A stretch of DNA of 6,080 nucleotides from Pseudomonadota bacterium (GTDB lineage: Bacteria; Pseudomonadota; Zetaproteobacteria; Mariprofundales; Mariprofundaceae): the NCBI GenBank assembly GCA_002401635.1, contig NVTQ01000065.1, forward strand, positions 6,446 through 12,525, written 5' to 3'. A model generated the notes under the pieces. The model saw only the letters and a program-made list of their open reading frames with translations. It did no database searches and was not told the origin of the DNA. Below, in pieces: positions 1-6,032 of this stretch. Each line of letters starts with the position of its first letter. The first letter of the stretch is position 1. A program made the position numbers and the translations under genes.

Positions 1-129
1 CGTTTGGCAGAAAAAATGGGCATTGATATGCCTATATCACAAGCTGTGCAAGCTCTACTGTCTGGGAAAATTTCAGCACAAGCTGTGGTTCAGGCTTTGC
101 TTGCACGCCCTGAAAAAAATGAGTCATGA
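1..129 (+). CDS. gpsA: Glycerol-3-phosphate dehydrogenase [NAD(P)+], C-terminal end (partial)
   Basis: This is the last 42 codons of a gene that begins before the window; its reading frame is open from base 1 and stops at TGA 127-129. The tail contains LAEKMGIDMPI followed by a helix with LLSGK and QALLAR and a short charged end. This is the pattern of the GpsA C-terminal helical domain, where GVEMPI, then a VL..GK stretch, then a LLxR ending are typical. GpsA reduces dihydroxyacetone phosphate to sn-glycerol-3-phosphate in the cytoplasm, the first committed step of phospholipid synthesis. The N-terminal Rossmann fold and the catalytic lysines lie outside the window, so the call rests on about 40 residues. 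The stop overlaps the ATG of the next gene (ATGA), which suggests translational coupling. Confidence 0.82.
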   Translation, partial: RLAEKMGIDMPISQAVQALLSGKISAQAVVQALLARPEKNES

Positions 130-674
130 GCAACAAAAACGATGACTTATTTACGGATTTGTTTGCAGAGGCGATGCAACAAGTTCAACCCATCGAAAAA
201 AAAGTTAAAATAACATCTTCCACCACCGTTAAAAAAAAGCTTCGTAAAGATATTCACCAGCGAGCAAATCATGCACCCCACCAGCATATTTCGCTACCCA
301 AAAGCTCCCTTAAAAAAGGTGATGCTTCATGGGTATTGCGCGCCAATGGTGTTTCATCCGAGCTATTAAAAAAGCTCTCCAATGGGCAAATTCCTATTGA
401 TTATAGCATTGATTTACACGGCATGACTCGCGACAAGTCCATCGCAGTCCTTGAGGAAACCATACAATCAAGCCTGCAAGCATCTGAACGGGTTCTATGC
501 ATCATTCATGGGCGCGGCTTGCATTCGCCTGATGGCAGACCTGTTTTAAAGCATAGCGTTTATCAATGGCTAAAAGATAGTTCTATGTCTGCTCATATTT
601 TGGCGGTTACACCCGCACCCAATACGGCGGGCGGATCATGTTTGGTGCTACTTAGGCGAGACAAACACAAATAG
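126..674 (+). CDS. Smr-domain protein (SmrA/SmrB-like putative nuclease)
   Basis: This 182-residue protein has a poorly conserved, lysine-rich N-terminal half (residues 1-90) and a C-terminal Smr domain at about 93-178. The two signature motifs are visible: IDLHG at 95-99 and HGRG at 128-131, the latter followed by LHSPDGRPVLK. The domain closes with GGSCLVLLRR at 169-178. Smr domains are known as endonucleases or nucleic-acid binders. They occur at the C-terminus of MutS2 and in the stand-alone proteins SmrA and SmrB, and E. coli SmrB cleaves mRNA at collided ribosomes. The length is close to that of E. coli SmrB, but the HGRG-LHSPDG-PVLK stretch looks more like the wider SmrA/YdaL-type group, so I give no symbol. 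The start is fixed by the ATGA overlap with gpsA. The function in DNA versus RNA processing cannot be read from the sequence. Confidence 0.88.
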   Translation: MSNKNDDLFTDLFAEAMQQVQPIEKKVKITSSTTVKKKLRKDIHQRANHAPHQHISLPKSSLKKGDASWVLRANGVSSELLKKLSNGQIPIDYSIDLHGMTRDKSIAVLEETIQSSLQASERVLCIIHGRGLHSPDGRPVLKHSVYQWLKDSSMSAHILAVTPAPNTAGGSCLVLLRRDKHK

Positions 675-694
675 TTTCGGCTATACTTGCAGCT

Positions 695-1117
695 ATGCAA
701 ACTATCATTCGACTTACACTTCTTTGTTCTTTATCTCTAGGCTTGGTATGGGCGCAATTCGCCCATGCAGGTGACGATGTGCCACCTCCTCCCAAGCATG
801 ATGCAGCATCAGCCCATAAACATGCTGCAACAGCAGAGCATTCCAATGAAGAAAGCGACTTCAATTTAAACAAAGATTTGGCGCCACCAACAGCCAGTGA
901 TGGTGTGGATGTTCGCACTTATTTGCGTGAGAATGACAAAGCACAAATTACCGAATACTCCTCTCATGGGCGTGTATTTAGTATAAAAGTTCAACCACCT
1001 GGTGGCCTGCCTGCTTATTATTTAGAAGATGATAATGGCGATGGCACATTCAACAAACGTTTACCCGGTGGATACAAACGCATTAGCCCGCCTATGTGGG
1101 TTATCAAACGCTTTTAG
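695..1117 (+). CDS. Exported DUF2782 family protein
   Basis: This 140-residue protein has a clear Sec signal peptide: a short polar start, a hydrophobic core at about 6-20, and a likely cleavage after AHA (residue 25). A low-complexity linker rich in Pro, His and Ala follows (26-55). The C-terminal domain (about 72-140) matches DUF2782 as I remember it: ITEYSSHGRVFSIKV (85-99), a PAYYLEDDNGDGTF stretch (106-119) and a PPMWVIKRF ending (132-140), compared with the family's EYRVNGRLYMIKV, PPYYLVDTDGDG and PQWVLFxW. The family is small, periplasmic, of unknown function, and typical of Gammaproteobacteria and relatives. The gene sits 20 bp after the smr gene and 15 bp before the ThiE-like gene, so it is probably cotranscribed. 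No good Shine-Dalgarno precedes the ATG. The start is supported by the well-formed signal peptide. Confidence 0.8.
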   Translation: MQTIIRLTLLCSLSLGLVWAQFAHAGDDVPPPPKHDAASAHKHAATAEHSNEESDFNLNKDLAPPTASDGVDVRTYLRENDKAQITEYSSHGRVFSIKVQPPGGLPAYYLEDDNGDGTFNKRLPGGYKRISPPMWVIKRF

Positions 1118-1132
1118 TCAACGAACAACGCA

Positions 1133-1738
1133 TTGAAACTACCCGAACTCACCCTAATCACGCATAGCGAGAACAAGCCCAGTAGCGACTTATTCAACAT
1201 ATTCGATGCCGCACTTGCTGGCGGTGTAGGGCAAATCATTATTCGTGAAAAAGCTATGGATTCGGCACGGCTATTGGCTTTTGCATCACGCCTGCGTGAT
1301 ATAACAAACCAATACCAAGCCAAACTTATCATTCATAGCCAAGCCGACATCGCCAAAGCAGTAAATGCTGATGGCGTACATCTTGCCAGCTCCGATATAG
1401 CAGAAATACCCAGCATGCGTGCTTGGCTCGATATGCCAAACATGACCCTATCCACCTCCTGCCATGATTTAGAAGAATTGCAGCAATCTCATCAATTTGG
1501 TGCTGATTTCGCGATGCTTTCACCTGTATTTCCTACACAAAGTCACCCTGATGCCCCAGCGTTGGGTATGGATACATTTAAAAAAATCGCCACAGCATCA
1601 CCTTTACCCATCATTGCCTTGGGTGGCATTGATGCCAATAACCGCTCACAACTTAAAGGTTTTAGCGTTGCCACAATTCGAGCCATTCTTGATGCTCAAG
1701 ATCCCAAGCAAGCCAGCCAAACATTGCTGTCCGCGTAA
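1133..1738 (+). CDS. ThiE/TenI-like TIM-barrel protein, active site degenerate
   Basis: This 201-residue protein belongs to the thiamine phosphate synthase superfamily. ThiE joins the pyrimidine and thiazole moieties to make thiamine phosphate. Family landmarks are LTLIT (6-10), IIIREK (35-40), ADGVHL (79-84), STSCHDLEEL (107-116), LSPVFPT (129-135) and ALGGID (162-167). Several ligand positions differ from true ThiE: the QxRxK glutamine is Ile36, the Asn-Asp pair is His68-Ser69, the lysine after PVFPTxT is His138, and the late Ser-Ser/VSA site is IRA (182-184). The SCHD, LSPV and PxSHPDAP wording is closest to the ThiE-like domain that is often fused behind MutT/Nudix hydrolases, here without a Nudix domain. 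It is therefore probably not a working thiamine phosphate synthase. The start is TTG, the first possible start after an in-frame TAG at 1115-1117, and it puts the first beta-strand at the normal place. Confidence 0.78.
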   Translation: MKLPELTLITHSENKPSSDLFNIFDAALAGGVGQIIIREKAMDSARLLAFASRLRDITNQYQAKLIIHSQADIAKAVNADGVHLASSDIAEIPSMRAWLDMPNMTLSTSCHDLEELQQSHQFGADFAMLSPVFPTQSHPDAPALGMDTFKKIATASPLPIIALGGIDANNRSQLKGFSVATIRAILDAQDPKQASQTLLSA

Positions 1739-1757
1739 AATTACTTAAACTATCAAC

Positions 1758-2495
1758 ATGTCAGCCACAACTTCCTTACATCAAAGTGCTGCTATTTTGG
1801 TCATTGGCAACGAGGTTCTTTCGGGTCGAACCCGTGAAGCCAATGCATATTTAGCTGCACAAAAATTATTTGAACGGGGCTGTAAACTTAGTGAAATTGT
1901 TGTCGTTCCAGATATAAAAAATGAAATTATTGATGGGCTCAATCGGCTGCGACATCGTTATGATGCAGTCATTACATCTGGCGGCATTGGCCCCACCCAT
2001 GATGATATTACCATGGATGCGATTGCTGAAAGCTTTGATGTTTCTTTACTCGAACACCAAGAAACCATCGCTAAATTACATGTGCATTATGGTGATGATA
2101 TAAATGTAGGCCGAAGGCGCATGGCACGCTTGCCAGAAACTGCAAAGCCGATTATTTGCGAAAAATCGTTTATGCCTGGTGCCCATATTGATAATGTCTA
2201 TGTGCTTGCAGGTGTGCCTGAAATCTTTGCATCACAATTAGAAACCTTTCTCAATCACTTTGGTGGCAAACCCTATATCCGCCATGAAATTGAGGTGAAC
2301 GTTCCTGAAAGTCTGTTCGCCGAGGCATTAGAAAACATTCAGGCGCAATTCCCTGATGTTGAAATCGGCTCATACCCAAGGCTTTGTGGCAAGAAGGCTT
2401 GTGGTAAAATTTGCCTGTCTGCAAAAGATGCTATACTGCTTGAGAAAGCTACGAATAAAGTCAGTCAAATGCTTAGTAACATTTGCGGTTCATAG
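1758..2495 (+). CDS. CinA-like MoCF-domain protein (short form, COG1058)
   Basis: This 245-residue cytoplasmic protein has an N-terminal MoCF/molybdopterin-binding fold at about 10-175. Visible motifs are ILVIGNEVLSGR (13-24), the glycine-rich TSGGIGPTHDD (73-83) and VLAGVPEIF (149-157). These match the CinA N-terminal domain and the related N-terminal domain of eukaryotic FAD synthase. The C-terminal part (about 178-245) is a small alpha/beta segment with EIGSYPRL. The roughly 160-residue PncC nicotinamide-nucleotide amidase domain of full-length CinA is absent. In the family the MoCF domain is linked to pyrophosphatase activity on nucleotides such as ADP-ribose. The short proteobacterial forms are usually annotated as molybdopterin-binding proteins without a proven substrate. 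The gene begins 19 bp after the ThiE-like gene and is the last gene of this run. No strong Shine-Dalgarno is seen, and the ATG places the first beta-strand correctly. Confidence 0.87.
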   Translation: MSATTSLHQSAAILVIGNEVLSGRTREANAYLAAQKLFERGCKLSEIVVVPDIKNEIIDGLNRLRHRYDAVITSGGIGPTHDDITMDAIAESFDVSLLEHQETIAKLHVHYGDDINVGRRRMARLPETAKPIICEKSFMPGAHIDNVYVLAGVPEIFASQLETFLNHFGGKPYIRHEIEVNVPESLFAEALENIQAQFPDVEIGSYPRLCGKKACGKICLSAKDAILLEKATNKVSQMLSNICGS

Positions 2496-2501
2496 GTACT
2501 T

Positions 2502-2527
2502 CAAAGCGTTCTACTTTTGTTTTTTTT
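2502..2527 (+). terminator. Weak candidate intrinsic terminator after the cinA-like gene
   Basis: A short imperfect stem (CAAAG pairing with CTTTTG, one base bulged) is followed directly by eight T residues at 2520-2527. The position, just after the last gene of the housekeeping run and before a promoter, is right for a terminator. The stem is short and AT-rich, so termination may be weak or may depend on Rho. Confidence 0.28.
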
Positions 2528-2530
2528 GCA

Positions 2531-2559
2531 TTGCCACTTTTATACCAAGCATCTATAAT
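2531..2559 (+). promoter_or_regulatory. Sigma70-type promoter for the lipoprotein/kinase operon
   Basis: A -35 box TTGCCA (2531-2536, five of six matches to TTGACA) and a perfect -10 box TATAAT (2554-2559) are separated by exactly 17 bp. Transcription would start near 2566, giving a leader of about 70 nt before the ATG at 2634. It lies in the only sizeable gap between genes and points into the signalling operon. No clear operator palindrome is seen around it. Confidence 0.68.
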
Positions 2560-2622
2560 GAAAATTACACCACATTGGCATACTACCTGCTTATTTTACA
2601 TGTTTTTAAAAAAACAACTGCA

Positions 2623-2629
2623 AAGGAAG
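2623..2629 (+). promoter_or_regulatory. Shine-Dalgarno of the lipoprotein gene
   Basis: AAGGAAG lies 4 nt upstream of the ATG at 2634. It is the best ribosome binding site of any gene start in the window and it fixes the start of the substrate-binding lipoprotein, whose signal sequence begins there. Confidence 0.65.
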
Positions 2630-2633
2630 CCTC

Positions 2634-3599
2634 ATGAAAGAAATCTCCCAGCTCGCCCTTCTTGGGCTGATGGCAATCATATTAGCAGCATGCTCTAACA
2701 ATGAACCACAGCCATTGCTAAAAATAGGGAGTAACCAGTGGATTGGCTATCAGCCGATGTTTTTAGCGCGCGACCTTGGGCTTTACGATAAAAAACAGGT
2801 TAAACTGGTGGAGCTACCATCAACAACGGATATACTTCATTTTCTTCATACTGGAGAACTGGATGCTGCCGCCCTTACCTTGGATGAAACATTACTGGCA
2901 ATTGATCAAGGCACGCCACTTTCGGTAATCCTCGTATTTGACTTCTCAAATGGTGCCGATGCTTTGATCGTAAAACCAAGTATCAAACACCTACAAGACC
3001 TTAAAGGCAAGCGCGTTGGTGTGGAAAGCACTGCTGTTGGCAGCATCATGATTTATTCTGCATTGAAGCTAGCCAAACTCAATACGGAAGATATTCATAT
3101 TGTTTATTTGCCTGCGGATGAACACCTATCAGCTTATCAAAGTGGGAAAGTCGATGCCATTGTAACATTTGAACCCTTAAGGACTCAACTATTAAAGAAA
3201 CGATGTAAGGAGCTATTTACAAGCAGCATGATTCCAGGTCTTATTGTTGATGTGCTGGCTGTTCGTACAGAGCTTCTTGAAAATCAACGTGTGAATATTC
3301 AAGCATTGGTTGATGGTTATTATAAGGCTCGCCATTACATGGCAATCAATGAGAAGGATGCCATGCAACGTATGGCTCTAGGCTTGAGCATCACACCAAT
3401 AGAGTTACAAGCCTCTTTTAAAGGCTTAAAACTACCCACCTTAGCTGAAACCAAGGTCTCCTTTTCTGATACTCCATCCTCATTTGACAACACTGCTCAC
3501 CGCGTATTGAAGGTACTTAAAGATACTGGTGGAATCGGAGCATCATTGAATTTTAAATCGCTGAAAAACAATACGTTTCTAAATGCTGTTCAACCATGA
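2634..3599 (+). CDS. NMT1/THI5-like substrate-binding lipoprotein
   Basis: This 321-residue protein starts with a lipoprotein signal peptide: hydrophobic core at 7-18 and lipobox LAAC ending at Cys20. Serine at +2 is compatible with outer-membrane sorting by the E. coli rule. The mature part is a periplasmic-binding-protein type 2 fold of the NMT1/THI5, SsuA and TauA group. It begins with IGSNQWIGYQPMFLARDLGLY (31-51), then LHTGELDAAALTLDE (71-85), LKGKRVGVESTAVGS (123-137) at the lobe crossover, and YQSGKVDAIVTFEP (168-181). Relatives bind sulfonates, nitrate, pyrimidine precursors or similar small molecules for ABC import; the ligand here cannot be told. No permease or ATPase gene lies beside it. 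The next gene is a membrane histidine kinase overlapping it by ATGA, so I infer a sensory role in presenting ligand to the kinase. The start is set by its Shine-Dalgarno and signal peptide. Confidence 0.86.
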   Translation: MKEISQLALLGLMAIILAACSNNEPQPLLKIGSNQWIGYQPMFLARDLGLYDKKQVKLVELPSTTDILHFLHTGELDAAALTLDETLLAIDQGTPLSVILVFDFSNGADALIVKPSIKHLQDLKGKRVGVESTAVGSIMIYSALKLAKLNTEDIHIVYLPADEHLSAYQSGKVDAIVTFEPLRTQLLKKRCKELFTSSMIPGLIVDVLAVRTELLENQRVNIQALVDGYYKARHYMAINEKDAMQRMALGLSITPIELQASFKGLKLPTLAETKVSFSDTPSSFDNTAHRVLKVLKDTGGIGASLNFKSLKNNTFLNAVQP

Positions 3600-5917
3600 A
3601 TTTTCTAAAAAACATCTCACTCAAGAGTCTTATTCCATTACTGGTCATCATACTCATGTTGCCATTTGGTACGATTGTCATCATCACATCCAATATTGAT
3701 GTCAAAAAACAACTTACAGCCACACATATGCAAATTTTTCAAGAGAGTATCTCCCATCTAGCGATTGAGCTCAATCGCTATGGTGAAAAACACGACAGTA
3801 AGGCAATACAGCGCGCTATCTCACTCGCGGGTGTCAATAAATCGCAAACCCATTTATGTTTGATTAATAAACAGGGTGTCATTATATCTTCAACGCGCTC
3901 GGCATGGGTTGGGCTCAAAGCCAAGAAGGTTATAAAAGAGTTTGATACAAATATTTCCAACACCGTCATCGGGGGTGGTAAACGCCAATTTGTACCCGAT
4001 GAAAAGTCTGGTCATATCTATGCTTATTACCCCATAACAACACATCAGCATATTCAACAGCACAATCAACATAACCATCAGTATGCTGTATTATACAGTG
4101 AATATGATTATAACAAACAAATCCATGCGCTACAGAGAAACCAACAAAACAAGCTCATCATCTTTCTCATCGGCTTAATTTTAACCTCACTGATCCTTAT
4201 CATTGTACTACAACAATGGCTGCACAAACCTTTAAAAGAAATTCTAAATTTTATCGATAACATTCAACTTCACGGCGAAACCCGCAAGCTAACAGTGAAA
4301 GGCACACGTGATATGGTTCATCTAGCCGATACGCTATCCAATATGCACCACTCACTGCAAACATCTCAAACTGAATTAGGCCATACACATTTATTACTTG
4401 AAAACCTGCTGAACTCTGTGCCCGACCTTATCTTCTATAAGGATCACAACGGGGTTTACCTTGGTTGCAATCGCGCTTTCTGTGATTTTGTGGGTAAAGA
4501 ATCGGAAGATGATATTATTGGTTTTACCGATTTTAACTTGTTCGATAAAGCCTTGGCAGAGCTTTTCTACCAAAAGGATCAGTCCATGCTTCGCAAAGGC
4601 AAGGAGCAGCGCAATGAGGAGTGGGTAACGTACCCCGATGGTCAACAAGTATTGCTCGATACGCTGAAAACCCCCTATTACAACAAAAACAAAGAAATCA
4701 TTGGTGTGATTGGTATATCCCGCGATATTACTATAACCAAAGAGTTGGAAGAAAAGCTCAATCAAGCACAAAAAATGGAAGCCGTTGGCACGCTCGTGGG
4801 TGGCATCGCGCATGATTTCAATAATGTTCTAGCGGGCATCACAGGCAATTTATACCTTGCCAAGAAAAGGCTTGTTGATAATCCTGATGTCGCAAAAAAA
4901 CTTGTTAATATCGAAACTCTTTCTTTGCGCGCTGCCGATATGATCAAGCAATTGCTTACTTTTGCTCGCAAAGATACCGTACGCATACAAGAATTATCAC
5001 TCACCTCGTTTATCAAAGAAACCATAAAACTTCTCCATACATCGGTGCCTGAAAATATTACATTTGAAGAGAATATTTGCTCAGAGCCACTGCTTATCAA
5101 TGGCGATGCGACCCAGCTTCAGCAAGTGCTTATGAATCTCATTAATAATGCCCGTGATGCCGTTGAGGATACTGACCAACCACGCATCAGCATGACGATT
5201 GAGTCATTTCAACCAGACCTTGAATTTCTCGAATATCACGCCGAAGCAAATGCTCAATCCTATGCTCATATTATGATTCAAGATAATGGCTGTGGCATCC
5301 CTCAAGCCTCACTTGAGCATATCCTTGAGCCTTTTTTCACCACCAAACCACCAGGTAAAGGTACAGGGCTTGGTTTATCTCAAGTGTTTGGTGCAGTCCA
5401 AACGCACCATGGCATTTTGGACATTGAAAGCATTGAAGGTGATGGTTCAACCTTCCACATTTATATCCCCCTGCTTCAAGAAAAATATTCTACACAAGTA
5501 ACACCAAAAAACTTGCTTGAAAGCAACGCACATGGCGAACTCATTTTATTGGTTGATGATGAAGAATATGTTCGAGAGACAACCGCTGAAGTATTGGAAG
5601 CATTTGGCTACAAGATATTACAAGCAGAAGATGGGCTACAAGCCATCGATGTATTCAAAAAACATCAGCATGATATTGATATTGTCATACTGGATGTTGT
5701 CATGCCCAAACTGGGCGGTGTTGAAGCGGCTGCACATATCAGAATGATCAATGCCAACATCCCAGTCATCTTTGTCACTGGCTATGATAAAGAGCAAATG
5801 CTTAACCTTGATGGTCAAGCATCCAACAGTGCTGTTCTTGGCAAGCCTATTCAGTTCGATACGCTACACAACATTATTCATCAAAAAATAAGTGGAAAAG
5901 GCTCTAATTATGACTAA
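3596..5917 (+). CDS. Membrane hybrid sensor histidine kinase (Cache-like, HAMP, PAS, HisKA, HATPase, REC)
   Basis: This 773-residue inner-membrane kinase has TM1 at about 11-30, a periplasmic domain at 31-185, TM2 at 187-204, HAMP at 205-258, PAS at about 265-380, HisKA with phospho-acceptor His406 in GGIAHDFNN, an ATPase domain, and a C-terminal receiver at about 648-765. ATPase motifs are the N-box (Asn518 in LINNARDA), G1 (DNGCGIP, 563-569), the F-box (FF, 580-581) and G2 (GKGTGLGL, 587-594). The receiver keeps the acidic pair 654-655, phospho-acceptor Asp700, Thr728 and Lys750-Pro751, so all catalytic residues look intact. The HDFNN box indicates the HPK4 group. The sensor domain has LCLINKQGVIISS (87-99), typical of Cache/PDC folds, and a His-rich loop at 150-161. 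The ATG overlaps the stop of the lipoprotein gene, implying coupled translation and a joint sensing role. There is no DNA-binding output domain, so the phosphate must pass to an Hpt or another partner, or the receiver regulates the kinase itself. Confidence 0.93.
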   Translation: MNFLKNISLKSLIPLLVIILMLPFGTIVIITSNIDVKKQLTATHMQIFQESISHLAIELNRYGEKHDSKAIQRAISLAGVNKSQTHLCLINKQGVIISSTRSAWVGLKAKKVIKEFDTNISNTVIGGGKRQFVPDEKSGHIYAYYPITTHQHIQQHNQHNHQYAVLYSEYDYNKQIHALQRNQQNKLIIFLIGLILTSLILIIVLQQWLHKPLKEILNFIDNIQLHGETRKLTVKGTRDMVHLADTLSNMHHSLQTSQTELGHTHLLLENLLNSVPDLIFYKDHNGVYLGCNRAFCDFVGKESEDDIIGFTDFNLFDKALAELFYQKDQSMLRKGKEQRNEEWVTYPDGQQVLLDTLKTPYYNKNKEIIGVIGISRDITITKELEEKLNQAQKMEAVGTLVGGIAHDFNNVLAGITGNLYLAKKRLVDNPDVAKKLVNIETLSLRAADMIKQLLTFARKDTVRIQELSLTSFIKETIKLLHTSVPENITFEENICSEPLLINGDATQLQQVLMNLINNARDAVEDTDQPRISMTIESFQPDLEFLEYHAEANAQSYAHIMIQDNGCGIPQASLEHILEPFFTTKPPGKGTGLGLSQVFGAVQTHHGILDIESIEGDGSTFHIYIPLLQEKYSTQVTPKNLLESNAHGELILLVDDEEYVRETTAEVLEAFGYKILQAEDGLQAIDVFKKHQHDIDIVILDVVMPKLGGVEAAAHIRMINANIPVIFVTGYDKEQMLNLDGQASNSAVLGKPIQFDTLHNIIHQKISGKGSNYD

Positions 5918-6032
5918 AGCAAACGACTTAACACCGTCAATGCTGCGTACCATGTGTGATACATTACCTGATATGATATGGGCAAAAGCACTACTGTCCG
6001 ACGAAATTCAGCATAGCGCAAGCCGCAACTGA
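5910..6032 (+). pseudogene. 5' fragment of a PAS-domain signalling protein, interrupted
   Basis: A frame opens at ATG 5910, overlapping the kinase gene by 8 bp, and runs 40 codons to TGA 6030-6032. Residues 11-26 (MLRTMCDTLPDMIWAK) are the start of a PAS domain as often seen at the N-terminus of PAS histidine kinases and PAS-GGDEF proteins, where it normally continues as DLxGRYxFAN. Here the match breaks off exactly after Lys26 (base 5987) and the remaining 14 residues resemble nothing. The original gene was probably a second kinase, a diguanylate cyclase or another PAS protein cotranscribed with the kinase; its output domain cannot be known. The likeliest cause of the break is insertion of a mobile element at about 5988. 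A frameshift is less likely, because no other frame restores the PAS sequence. Confidence 0.6.

Noticed and set aside
658..687. TATACT at 682-687 as a -10 box just before the DUF2782 gene.
   Set aside because: The best -35 partner (GAGACA at 658-663) is poor, and transcription would start at the ATG itself. Cotranscription with the smr gene explains expression better.
1118..1132. A thiamine (TPP) riboswitch in front of the ThiE-like gene.
   Set aside because: The gap is only 15 bp and no conserved THI-box sequence is present in the upstream gene, so there is no room or signal for one.
2356..2698. Two + strand open frames spanning the cinA-like gene end and the intergenic gap.
   Set aside because: They overlap the cinA-like end, the promoter and the lipoprotein start in other frames, and have no ribosome binding site or recognisable protein.
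4394..4813. A 139-codon open frame on the - strand inside the kinase gene.
   Set aside because: It lies opposite the PAS and HisKA coding sequence, which is unmistakable on the + strand, and its translation resembles no family.
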